Source: Paragorgia papillata
Taxonomy: Eukaryota; Cnidaria; Anthozoa; Scleralcyonacea; Coralliidae
DNA length: 64,000 nucleotides
Assembly (NCBI GenBank): GCA_035771165.1
Contig: JAWNZC010000025.1
Location: 2,602,501 to 2,666,500, forward strand
Direction: 5' to 3'
This document shows positions 21,736-34,051 of this stretch, in pieces. The notes beneath the pieces are model-generated. The model ran no database searches. It saw only the letters and a program-made list of their open reading frames with translations, and had not been told where the DNA came from. How positions within the stretch are numbered: the stretch's first letter is position 1; each line of letters opens with the position of its first letter. Made by a program: the position numbers and the translations under genes.

Positions 21736-22016
21736 ATTATTGTCGTGGCAATAGAAGCGTTCCTAAAATATCGTTGCAATATATTCCTCTAGTTGAACCT
21801 TCGACGGAAATTATTGCTAACTTCCTGTTTTGAATTTGATTGGTTTCTGGTTTGTAAACAACCAATTAGAAACAGGGTTATTTGCTAAACACCAATCAAA
21901 TTCAAAACAGGATTCAAAACATGAAGTTGTCAACGAATCTTATCAAATGAATTGTTCAACTTGAGGAATATATTGCAACAATATTTTACGGAACGCTTCT
22001 ATTGCCACAACAGTAA
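21736..22016. mobile_element. MITE with about 65-bp TIRs
   Basis: The left arm GGCAATAGAAGCGTTCC... and right arm GGAACGCTTCTATTGCC are inverted copies. The interior also pairs (CCTGTTTTGAATTTGATTGG and its complement near 21890), so the whole unit can fold back. Confidence 0.75.
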
Positions 22017-22305
22017 ACCCTTGTTCCTCAGGCTCTGGTACGAGTTTGTTATTGAATTCTATTCAATACCACGTGATCATTAATTCGCCAATCAAGCGGC
22101 GATGATTTAGTTTGAAGAAATAGAATTGAAAATGTCCCACCCGTGTTTAGATAGCTGTCTATGCCTCGCTATACTGGTTTGAGTATAGTAAGTACTTTTG
22201 AATTCTCTCAAACTCACTTGTATTCTACAGGGCGTCCATTTTCTATTTCTTTTATGAAGCGTGCGTAAGACTAACACAACGTTCAACACAAACCTTTTTC
22301 TGTGT

Positions 22306-22680
22306 AATAATAATAACATTTATTTATACCGCGCAAATTCAACTTTAAGGTTTTCAAATGCGCCTTACAATAATTTTTGACATGGCCGAGTCGAAGGCAT
22401 ATTAAAGGCGCTCAGCCAGCCGCCATATGACACATCGGCCCACGAATTACAGCTAAGACCTAGGTGTTGATTTTGCGGAGGGGGGAGGACCGGAGAACCC
22501 GGCGAGAAACCCTCGGAGCACAGGAGAGACCAACTAAGCTCTACTCACATGAGTCCCAAGCTCGAGAACGGGGTTGTTCCCAGACGGTCACCCATCCAAG
22601 TACTAACCCCGTCTAACCGGGCTTAACTATTGATGAGAGGCAGCGCCCTAACAGCACACGCCATCCGTGTACAGTTTTTC
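22306..22680 (-). mobile_element. 5S-rRNA-derived SINE, copy 2
   Basis: On the minus strand the 5S-like promoter (GTTAGTACTTGGATGGGTGACC complement at about 22585-22610) is followed by the shared CCGG body. It has a complete 3' end (GGCGCATTTGAAAACC, then a TTATTATTA tail). That end resembles L2/CR1 LINE tails, which suggests the mobilising partner. Confidence 0.8.
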
Positions 22681-24080
22681 TGACGATGTTTTTTTTAAAT
22701 TTACTTTTCAGTTGAATTAAAATGCAAACAGCCGTACCGCCTGCTTTCACCAAACGCGATGCATTGACAATAATTATGACAACCACAGTAGAGCAAGCTA
22801 ATAACAGATATGAACCGAACTTCTGAAAATTAAATATTCCAAAAACACTGGTATCGGCCGAAACTGGGAAAAAAACACCTAATGAAGAAATGCATTCATC
22901 GCATTGCCGTTGCTCGTTGTCTGAACAACCAGAGTTGAAAGTTTGCGAAGCAGGATTCTTCACATGCTTTCTTCAACGTATTCCAAGATGTGCGACCAAA
23001 TATATTCCTTTCCATAAATTTTATGTTTAATTCGTTGGGTTAAATTATTGTTCATAGTATGAATGTACAGAATTGAATTTCCTAGGCCCGCAGTACGAGG
23101 ACAATTTGTAATCGTTGCGACGACAAGTATTTGTCGATTGAAAGAACAAAAAATATACAAATCATAACGTTTTTATTTCTTTGAAATTTGAAAAATTGTT
23201 AATTTATTGCGCAATTGTGTCAATAATTGTTAAATAATTGTAAAATTTAGCGTGAAAATGTGGAAAAAATTTGAAATAAAAGTCTATTTCTATTTAGTAC
23301 AAACGATGAAACGTAGAATTTTGTTTTCTAATAGTCGTTGTGAGTGTGAGGATTTGAATAGACGAGAGTCTTCAAAACTGTCAAGCAACCAGAGGCAGTG
23401 TTTTGAACTGAGCAAAGTGAAAAAGTGGTGAAATCAAATGCGGAGATTTTTAGTAAAAAAAAAGTACGAAACACTCTGACGTTTCAAGCGGAGCCCTTCA
23501 TTTGTGTAAAATTACTCTAATGTAATTACTCTCAGTATTTCGTTATTAAAAATGCCGTCAGTTCACCAACTTTTCACTTTGCTTCGAGGTTTTCTCCAGG
23601 TTTGTGTGATGAGACCATTGAACTAAAAATAACTGGAACGCTACGTTCAGTAAACTGCGCATACAAATCTTGAAGCCAAAATTTGACTCCCATGAAGCCA
23701 GTTTTGACTCCCAGACACGCACTTCCACGCGTGTTTCTACTTTTTTGTTTTGGCCGTGTTTGTTTTTTTCGTGGAAAGGCTGGGTACGACTTGCATAATT
23801 TGGCTTCAAACTTCCGGTTGAACGTAGCGTTCCAGTTATTTTTAGTTCAATGGATGAGACTTCAATGAATAGTTTTGAACATATAGACCTTGTTTGTAAT
23901 GGCGACCAATTTAAATATTCTTCCTCCCAATTACAGATATTGTACAAAATTCTACAAATAACCCCTTGGTCTATATTAGTTCTAAAATTCATTAATAATA
24001 CATAAGGGAAACACGAGGTAAAATCGTGGCCCATACATGGTATACCATATTTAATAGGATAACATGATAAACTAAAGTCT

Positions 24081-24245
24081 AGGGGGGCTTTCCATTTACA
24101 CGGTTAGATCGGTCAGTCCGGTTAAATGGAACACGATTCGTTTGAGACTTAGGACGGTCAGACTGGAAAATTTTTTCTTAATCAAAAGCAAGTCCATTCT
24201 GGCCAGACTGACCGGTCTAACCTTGTCAATTGGAAAGCACCCTAG
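24081..24245. mobile_element. short MITE GGGGGCTTTCCATTTACACGG
   Basis: A 165-bp foldback with arms including GACCGGTCTAACC. An inverted copy lies at 51807-51971. Confidence 0.7.
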
Positions 24246-24386
24246 GTCGTTCTAAATTTCTACATTGTTTTTGAACGCACGAAGATTTTTAGAAAATCTA
24301 ATTATTTTAAGCTACATTTGATGATCCCTCCCCGAATAAGTTATAAATTTATTTTTTGTGTTCTATCCTTGTTGAGGTGTGTTGGA

Positions 24387-27300
24387 CTAATCATCAAATA
24401 ATACTCTTACATTCCTATTGGTGTTCGCAGTGCTAGCATTGGTGTATTTTGCCGCCGCGTTTACTTCGTCCTCAAATTGTTGTAATAGTTTTGGCTGGCT
24501 TTCACCTGCGCTCACTACCACCTGTCGTAGGTAAGCTTCATCATCGAAGTCGTTCATCGGGTATTTCTGCTTCATTTTTGTCTTCAACTACAAAATAAAA
24601 GTTCAGAACAAAATTTTCACGAGTATACTTACCAGATACACTAGTGTGACGTCATGATCTCATCATGACGTCATGATCTCATCATGATGTCATTGTCACC
24701 ATGATGTCACCGTCATCGTGACGTCCCGTAATCATGATGTCATCATCATGGTTGATCATCATGATGTCACTGTCATCGTGATATTGTCATGTCACTGATA
24801 TTATTATTGTGATATTTTCTAGTTATAGACCCTTTTAATAAGTGCCGAGTACATCATTTTCAGCCTTTTTAATTCTATTGAAAATATACAAAAGCTAAGA
24901 CAATAAACAGAATTGAAAATAATTCAAAAGAGAAATAGAAATTGACATCAAAGGGTGAAAATTACATATTCTATCATACTTAAAGGGTCTATATAGTACT
25001 TTTTAACACTTTCAATTAATTGTATTTCTACACTGCCTATGCAGCACACTACAATTCCTAATTACAAACTACAGTACCTTCTTTCCCTAATATACCTACT
25101 GTTTTTATTTCTTGTGATTGGCCAAATTCATACAGTTGTCGTTTAAATGCGCTGTTGGGACTAACAATAGATCTGGAACATTTGATAGATATTAATATCT
25201 CCGTCCAATCCATGTCTGTAACAGTCATCATATAAGCAATGGCTAGGGTGGTTGAGCGTGATATTCCAGCTATGCTAGTGATGTAAAAATATCATTGTTT
25301 GCCTTAATATATTTCTCCTCTTACAACCAATCTTTTATGTAATATTTTAAAACCACAGGTATAAAACCACGGACATGGTACTGATTTCCTTTGTGTTTTC
25401 CTCATGAATTATTAATGAGTTTTTGAAAGACTAGTTAATAAATTACCAGTTAATAAATTATCAATCTCACTTACCAATGGACTAGAACATTTCCACCTCC
25501 AGCTCTGCAAAATTGTTATATATGATTTTTTTATTACATGTATCATGATTATAATACAGTACTATAGTAATATGATATTTATACATTATGATATTTGTAT
25601 CCTCTACCCTCCATTAACATCTGAAGGGGCTCCCATTAATGACAAGTAAAATCCAGTAAGGTCACAATACACTCCTGTTCCCAGAGCCTTGGGCAACTTT
25701 ACAGAGCAAGCCCTGGGGAGAAGGATGAATAATTTTTTTCTGTGTTAAATCCATGACACTCACCTTGCTCTGTGGATAAACATTGCACACCCTTCAAAAT
25801 ACGGTGTCCTACACAGATTTCAGTAAAATAATATAAAAAGTTGAGAAGTTAAAAGAATTATATGCACTGTACATTTATTTGTACCATGAATAACTTCTAA
25901 AGAAAATCCAGCAGAAAAAGTTGAGACATTTTAAAAAAACTTACAAATCTTCACCTACTGAGTCTGCTACATTAATGCAGTGATACACATAACCCTAGAG
26001 TTAAAATAATATTTTAAGTGCCTTGACTATATAAAACATGTACGATGTAAGCCACCCCCACACGGTCTCTCCACACAACAACTACCCTCCACTCCACTAC
26101 CCCTTCCCTTGCACTCCACCACCCCCCATACATAACTAGCTCCACAACAGCCTCCCTCACCCCACACCTTTCACCACTCCACCCTCCCACACACACTAGC
26201 TCCACCACACCCTCCCTCACCCCATGCACCCTCCCTCACCCCACACACCTTTCACCACTCCACCCTCCCACACACTAGCTCCACCACACCCTCCCTTACC
26301 CCATACACCGTCCCTCACCCCACACACCTTTCACCACTCCACCCTCCCACACACACCTTCCACTACCCCCACACACCCTAGCTCCACCACAACCTCCCTT
26401 CACCCCACACGCCTTTCACCACTCCACCCCCCCTACACCCTCTACCACCCCATATACCCTTCACCACCCCACAAATCCTCCCCCACTCAACACCCACCCA
26501 AACAGCCTCCACCACCCCCCCGGTATACGCCTTTCCCTATCCCACACACCCATCCCTCCTCTATTCACACAAAGTTTACCGGTACCTGCAATAAAGCATT
26601 TGCATTATCATGAGCAGATACAATGTGAGTAATATTGTTTTCTGTCAATTGATCTTTGTCTTTTGAATCTGTTAATAAAATGACGTTGAAATTTAATTGT
26701 TTTAAAAAATGTTCCAGGTTGATTCAATAAATTATTTAACATTTTAGGGTCCTGCTCCTTTATCCAGGGTTCGTACACCTTGATAATTTTGAAAATCCAG
26801 GACTTTCCAGGGCTTTTTTCTGCCTTTTTCCAGGGGTATTTGAAATCAGACAAAAATACTTTTGCAAAGAGTTGACATTTAATTGTGCTATTAATCACAT
26901 AATTATTCAGTTATGATCAATATTTTTCATGAATAACCATTACAATATCACATCACTATAAACAAGTTGAAAAATAACAAAATATCAACAAACTAAAGCA
27001 GCACAGACTGTTTTCCAGGGGTCAGTTTGAAATTCCAGGACTTTTCCAGGGGTTTCCAGGGAGATAAAAAAAATCAAGGACTTTCCAGGATTTCCAGGGG
27101 GTATACGAACCCTGTTTATCAAGGGGCAGAAGTCACAAAAAATTGATCTTGGTTTCTGATAAATGAGCAGGGGCCCAAAATTTAACTTTATTAAAGCTGA
27201 CTTTTTGATTTGATTATAAATTGTTGTAGATCTGTAGAGAATGTTATTTTGTGAAGAGTGATTGGTCACTTGCCATATCAGGCAATGCAAACACAGTCAT

Positions 27301-27884
27301 GACGTAATAACACGTTTTCTATGGACTTTATACTCAATTCTTTGTGATGCAATCATGTACTCACAAAAATTTTCAAGTTCTCACACACCCACTCTTGTAA
27401 AAACCCCATAAAAACTGATGTGATAAAAAGTTGAAGATAATCTTAGATAGATCAAAGAAAATTCTACGCGAATTAATCGGCCATATAAAGTTAGTGACGT
27501 ATTAACGAAGTCCGGAAGTCGTTCAAATTTCAAAACAAAAAAACAAAAAACATTTTAAGCTAAGATTAAAATACTTTGAATTTCATCGTTGTACGATTAG
27601 AATTTGTACATTTATCATGATTTATGTTTAATAGTAAAAGTGTCCTTATGAAGGCTTAAACTTAGGCTGAAAAGTTGTGTTACGGCACAATACAAGCAGG
27701 CATGTGATGATGTGAAGCTTCTACGAAATAGCTGTGTAGAAAGTACCATATTTTACCTCTAAAATTGCCAATATACAAGCCAGGAAGAACCTAAAAAATC
27801 AAAAAATTTCCCAGTTTAAAATTTAAGTAATTTATTTATCTTAAACAAGTATTTTTTCTATACCTTATTCATACCATTCCCCAT
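24387..27884 (-). CDS. DUSP22: atypical dual-specificity phosphatase, DUSP22/DUSP15 type
   Basis: Eight exons (5' to 3'): 27864-27884, 27757-27790, 26586-26668, 25945-25994, 25764-25808, 25475-25504, 25100-25274, 24387-24587. They give 639 bp, 212 aa, with all phases consistent. It starts MGNGMNK, so Gly2 can be myristoylated as in vertebrate DUSP22. VLPGLYIGNF and THIVSAHD follow. The general-acid Asp57 sits in INVADS. The signature HCIAGISRS gives Cys88 and Arg94, the same numbering as I recall for the human enzyme. The family removes phosphate from Tyr/Ser/Thr on signalling proteins (JNK and related pathways) at membranes. The tail after about residue 146 is family-typical in length but weakly conserved. 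It is transcribed away from IFT88. DUSP15 is the alternative name; the MGNGMNK start favours DUSP22. Confidence 0.93.
24640..24805 (+). repeat. imperfect ATGACGTCA / ATGATGTCAT array
   Basis: About 165 bp of degenerate units (CATGACGTCATGATCTCAT, CATGATGTCAC) lie in the last DUSP22 intron. The units resemble CRE half-sites, but this follows from the repeat sequence. Confidence 0.6.
26060..26570 (+). repeat. intronic CA/CCC-rich minisatellite
   Basis: Units such as CTCCACCACACCCTCCCTCA and CACACACCTTTCACCACTCC repeat for about 500 bp. They lie in the DUSP22 intron between exons 26586-26668 and 25945-25994. Confidence 0.8.
26765..27114. mobile_element. MITE with CAGGGTTCGTA ends
   Basis: Ends CAGGGTTCGTACACC / GGTATACGAACCCTG are inverted, with direct TTTATC on both flanks. 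The interior repeats CCAGGACTTTCCAGG several times in both orientations. It is in a DUSP22 intron. Confidence 0.7.
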
Positions 27885-28358
27885 AATTAAAGATTGAAAG
27901 ATGACAACGCATAAACACGAAATTTCAATGAAATTTTGAAAATGAAAGTCAGTGAAATACTTGGTGTAGTAAAATATATAGTAACTGATCGCCAATTTTG
28001 GCGGTGGGCCAAAATCTATTTTCTTTATATTTCAAATTGTTTTTGAAGTTTTTTTAACTATACTGGGTCTAGAAACAAATATTGCAGGTTTATTTTTGTA
28101 AAGTAATAGTAATAAAACTATAAAATCTTTGTAAATACGAATTTTGTGAATACGCTTTCAAATGACTTATTCATCGACAATATTTTCCGGTAAAAAAATT
28201 CTCAGAAGTCTAGCGTTGCAAGGCATTGTGGGATAGTATTTTTTCCTTAGTGATATGTGAATAAACAGAAATACACACGAGGAGACATTGGAGCAGTATT
28301 TTGACATTTCCGAGGAATATATTATTGATTTTATAATTTTGAGTGAATTATAAAGAAG
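27885..28358. promoter_or_regulatory. bidirectional DUSP22-IFT88 promoter region
   Basis: The two start codons are divergent and only 474 bp apart, so both promoters and 5' leaders must fit here. At 28220-28236 GGCATTGTGGGATAG resembles the core of the ZNF143-type motif. I did not find a convincing RFX X-box, which would be expected for a cilium gene. No TATA box is evident. Confidence 0.5.
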
Positions 28359-31300
28359 ATGTTGTCTTCTGTACATCTTGTGGGCGACGACGAAGATGAT
28401 ATTTACGGAGGATTTAATGATTATAACCCTGCCTTTGATACCGAGGTAAAGTTTTAAAATTTGTGTTTAATACAAAGTTGGGTTTTTTTGGAGACTGTTT
28501 TTGTTTAGTTTATTGTAATTCTAAGAGTGTTTGCAATTTTATAGAATCTTGAAGAAGATGAAGGGTTTCAACAGGCAGTTAAAACAAGCCATGGCCAAAG
28601 ACCAGGAGTTGTAAGTGGAAAATATATAATTTTATATATACAGTAATAATGTGACGTGTATAAATAAACACATATTTATTAGCACTGAGGGAAACAGTGT
28701 GTTTTGTGGCCTCAACACTGTGGTTGTTTTCTGAGGTGAAACTGCTATTGATACTTGAGGCAAAACCGAGAGTCACAATTAGTGTTTGAGGGCTTACTAA
28801 ACACACTGTTTGCCAAGGTACATGTACCAAAAAACATAAGTGTTTTGTTATATATCAAGTGTTAAGAGACATAAAATAAAGTGTCCTCTATGTATGCTTT
28901 GATCAACCAGGCTTTGTGCATTCATAAGAGTATGGAAATCATGATGTAAAAAATGGTGTGGAATGGTATAGGATGGTATCACCTGGTGGGAAATGCCAGG
29001 CACTGTGTCCATATTTTCTTCTTATTTTATAAAACAAATAAAACATATTGCTTTTGTACATATGTACTCTTATAAAGGTACATTTGTTTGACAATCTTTG
29101 ATATCATTTGAACACGAAAGAAGTGTAAAGGCACTCAGCTATTGCTTCTTTTGTGTTCAAATGACGACAAACGTACATTTATAAGAGTACATATGCATAG
29201 AGCTTTATGTTTTATTTGTTAAACAAAAATGATGAGCAAAACCTTCAAAAACTGTTTTAAATTATGACTGATGGGAAAAATACTACGGTTCTGGTTTGAA
29301 CGTGGACACACGTAATTTGATGACACACATTTCATGTGGGAAACTAACATGTTGTTAAGTGGAAACTGCTAAGTTACTATAAGGCCAAATGGCATTGTTT
29401 CTTCTCACAAACATCATGTTGTTGGGTTTGTCAAAGTAATGGCCGATCGGAAAAGCATTGTGGAGTTCTTAGCTTCATTTGATGAAGATTTAATTGTGTA
29501 TAAAGATGAGTTATAAACATGCCCACATTTGCTGTGAAAATTTGGCGCTTGTTTCAAATTGAAAAAATACTGTTTGGCCTTAGTAACGTTACAGTTTCCG
29601 CTTAGCAACATGTTAGTTTCCCACGTGAAACGTGTGTCGTCAAATTACGCGTGTCCACGCTCAAACCGGAACTGGAGTAAAGACAAACTGTGCCTACCAT
29701 TTTTCTTTTATATGATTCTTCTTTTATTAATAAATAATTGTACTGTACATATATTCTAGAAAACTGGAGTGGCTGGAATGCGCATAGGAACAGCATCAGG
29801 AGTAAGGGTTCTACAATAATTATTAACAAGATTTTATTCAATTTATATTTATTATAATTACTACTTAATTTATTATAATTATAGTAAATTTGTAATTATA
29901 CAGAGTTGTTCATTCACAAGAAGAAACATTTTAGTTTAGATTTTCTTCCACCAATTTGTTACCTCCATATACTTCTAGAATCGTGGTTTATTAGGAACAG
30001 CATCAGGAAGGCCTACCACTGGTTTTGCTTTGGTAATTAACACTTTAATTAATAATACTGTAAAATAAAGCAATTAAACAAAACTAGCACAGCAGCCCTA
30101 GCTTGGGCACCAGAGGTTCTTCCACGCTTATAGGGATAATAGGGGCTCATAGGGATATAACATGGTAAAGTGGGTGAGTGTCTTTGCAAGTGCGGAAGAA
30201 GGTCTGGCACCCAGGGTAGGTCAGTCCTTGAAAAAAATTATAAGGGTCAACAGAAAAATGTTGACTAATACATTATAGTAGAGTGCCATCACTAAAGGGT
30301 ACAAATTTGGGAAGCATGTGTGTTCACTTGAGGAGAATTTATGATATACTGACTCGACAATAACAATGACCTTTTGGTAATAACAAGTCTTGTTTTGTAC
30401 ACTGTTCCCTGATTTAAGATCATTTATAAATTCTTTAATACAGGGACTGTGTACTAGAGTGGGAAAAAGTAGCTTGGGGACTAGGGAACTTTTCCTTTTT
30501 TTTGCATTGCACAGACTGGGTACTAGTTTTTGCACCATGTGGAGCCTGGGTACTAGTTTTCTAACTCATGTCTTAATATGTACAACTAGGATGCCAACCA
30601 AGCCAGACCAATGACAGCTGTGCGTGGTGCTGGATATTCTTCTGCTGGCAACAGAGGTTGGTTACATGAGTTACTTATCATGTGTGGGAATTTTTACATT
30701 CTGGTATTTATTTTATAATCTTTAAATAAAGATGTAATTACAGTACAGGCAATTTTGGAATTAATGAGGGGACTTGGGCTAAGTGTTTAAAACTAATAAA
30801 ATTAAAAATATGCACATGAAAATTAGTAGACTGAAGCAGACAGTCTGCTCCCGACCGCTTGCCCCCAGGAAGTGCCAGAGGTTTGCTGTGGTCAAGGGGC
30901 AGTCTGCTTCGCAAACTACAAAATTATTAGACTTACAGTATAAGTTTAAGTTTGAAAAAGATCAGTATGAAATACATGTAAATACTCTAACTGTAACCCA
31001 TTCCTGCCTGAAGCAGCCAAAAATGGGCCCTTGTACTGTCTTACTCTCACTGTGTAATGCCAGACAATTTTACTCATCAAAAGGAGAACCCTCTCAGACA
31101 GACATCCTAGGCAACAAATGTCTTAAACATACATGGTTTAATTTTCAAGCTTACTAAATCAAATCTTATATTAGGGCTGTGAAGCCTGTGATGGGTACTC
31201 AATTACCCAAATGGCAAACTTCAAAGCGGTTAACAATCAAGCTACGATTCATGTTGAAAGGGACATGAAGGTGCCAAATCCTTTGTTTTAGGTTTATTAA

Positions 31301-34010
31301 TATTTAAACAGTACGGTTAAGTCAAGTGATTGAACCCAAACGTTGCTATTGGATGATTGCTTCATTATACAGAAAACACAATATGTTCAGTAACTGTGAA
31401 AGTGCAAAAATTTCCATAAACCTGAACAAAAACATAAAACAATGACTTTTGTTGAGCTTCCAAACCATGTTTATTTTCTATTAACTATGATTTTTGTCAG
31501 TGTGGAAAGCAGTTTATGATATTGGGTTTTTCAATAATTTTCTACATCAGCAAGATTGTACAGTAAGGACTTAGACCCTGTTTACACTAGAGCAAAAGTA
31601 TCCGGATTCACATTGTTTTTCATCCTCATGGGAATAAAAAACAATGTGAATCTGGATACCTTTGCTCTGGTGTAAACGGGGTCTTAATGTTCTATTATTT
31701 TTTTCTAGCTCCAGCAGGAGGCACATTTGATCCTTTCAATCAAGGCAGCAAAGGACCAGCACCACCTCTTGAAAAGAAATCAGATGATAGGTACACACAA
31801 GTTGTTATTGCTAGATAATACAGTTCCTGTAGTTCAGATTCATTCCAAATTTTACAAAAATTTGCGTCACTCTAGCCATTTGCTCATTGTGAATAAGAAA
31901 CCTTAGTATACTACATACTGTACAGTATGCTTTCTACAGTAGGTAAATGATGGAGTACCTACAATGCAATCTTTCTAAATATTATTATCAAATTCATTAA
32001 TAATTCACAAGGAAAATTAAAAAGAAATGAAATTTAATCAATATTTGTAAATACTGACATTGATTATAAAACATCAATGTTTTATCAAAGTTATAAGACA
32101 CTAGTGGCTTAAATTCAGCTTTTTCTGACTTAAAATTATCTTATTTAAACAAAGTGTTCATCGTGTACACTTAGAATTTGATAAGTAAGTTAAAATATTC
32201 GCGTCCGATCTTTATGGGCATCTACAATGGCTCGCCTTCGGCTCGCCATTGTAAATGCCCATAAAGATCGGCCACTCATATTTTAATTACAATAACTATA
32301 CTTATTGATTATTGACTAGTCCTGTTCATCTACTCATTTAGTCCAGAAGAAAAGATTAAACAAATGGAAAAGAAAGTTAATGAACTTATTGAAGAAAGTT
32401 GCATTGCAAATGGTAGAGGTGAAATTCAGCTGGTGAGACAAAATAGTTGATATGATTTTCTTCAATACATTGAGTTGGTTGTAATGTCAGTTTTTCTTGC
32501 GTTTTGTGTAGGCGTTGGAGAAAGCGAAAGAGGCTGGGAGAAAAGAACGAGCATTGTGTCGTCAGCGAGAGCAAACTACTGTTACAGAACAAATTAACCT
32601 AGATCTAACATATTCTGTAAGTAATATATCATACACGAAGAGGAGTGTTTCATCAGGATATCCAAACACTGAGACGTTTGTTGAAAACCGAGGCGAAGCC
32701 GAGGTTTTTGAACAAACTTCGAGGTCCCACAAACTTCGAAGTCCTAATGTCCCACGTGCCTCCAAAAAATCATATGACCAGGCCTGGCACATGTACAGTA
32801 TTGTACATGTACCACTATTAACCCTTTGAAGCCTGAAGACGAGTCTTTATTATTTTATTCTGGCTAACGCCAGACGATTTTATTCAGCACAGGGAGAGGT
32901 CCAGGCCTGAAAGTGTTAACATAACGTTATTGTGGATTACTAAAATCCTATCAACCTAAATGTTCTTTAGGTCTTATTCAACCTCGCTGACATGTACCAT
33001 AAAAATCAGATGTATTCTGAGGCGCTGAACACTTATCAAGTTATTGTGAAAAACAAGATGTTTAGCAATGCAGGTATTTTTGATCTGTAACCATTTCGAA
33101 TTTTCTTGAAACAGTATTGTCATAATTAATTTTGTGTTTTTCTTACAGGAAGACTGCGTGTAAACATGGGTAATATTTACTTTGAGCAGGGCAAACTACC
33201 CCAGGCAATTAAACATTATAGGATGGCGCTTGATCAAGTTCCAATAACTCACAAAGAAATGAGGTATGTGTTCTATCTTTAGAAAATTTTGACCCTGATT
33301 GGTCAGTAGATTAAACAAAGAGCATACATGTAAAGAAGTAAAGTGCTACGTAGGCAGTGTTTAACATAGAGCAAAGTGAAAGGGTGGTAAATTACCGCGA
33401 ATATTTTTTATAACGAGAAAAATACTAACGTTTTGATGATGATGGGCTCCGCTTACCTGGGTGAAGGGATCCCCTCAAAACGTCAGTAGAGAGCTTAAGC
33501 ATACAGGCGTTTTAGAGCCACGGACGGCGATTGAATTCAATAGCATTTTTTCATTCAAAACAATGATAATGAGCAATTTAAAATCCCAAGAGCAAAGTGA
33601 ACGCCGTCGTCGTTCTACAGAAGACGTCATTGAGAGCATTTTCACGTTCTTGAAACGACGGGAACCTCTAGAACGTTGAGGCCTGTCATCGTTGTTTGAC
33701 TACAATGAGACATACCTTTAAAGTAGAAAACTTGTATTTTAAGGGGGATAATTTCATTACATTACAATATAAAATAAAGGATCTGTATTTTTATATAAAG
33801 ATGAAATTTAAGCTTATGCATGAGCTAACAGTTTAGATATGTGATTATTCATAGCCTTTGTTTTGGGTAAAAAAGTCTTTTCAAAGAATACGCGGTTCAA
33901 AGTAGTTCTGTATTGTAATCAAAACTATTCTCAGCAGTTTACCACCTTTTCACTTTGCTATTTATTTGTAACCCTTTCACTCCCAAATACGGAATTTTCC
34001 GTACTTTATT

Positions 34011-34051
<41 letters not shown>

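Larger units (their letters stand above)
21610..24386. other. convergent intergenic region PPP4R1 / DUSP22
   Basis: It holds a 280-bp MITE (21736-22016), a minus-strand 5S-derived SINE (22306-22680) and a 165-bp MITE (24081-24245). A minus-strand open frame at 22690-22963 has one hydrophobic segment (YLLLACSTVVVIIIVNAS), but I see no start, splice partner or homologue, so I do not call a gene there. A CAAAGTGAAAAAGTGG-type inverted repeat lies at about 23415-23582. Confidence 0.5.

Noticed and set aside
24640..24805. Cluster of CRE (TGACGTCA) enhancer sites
   Set aside because: The sites are by-products of a degenerate tandem repeat in an intron.
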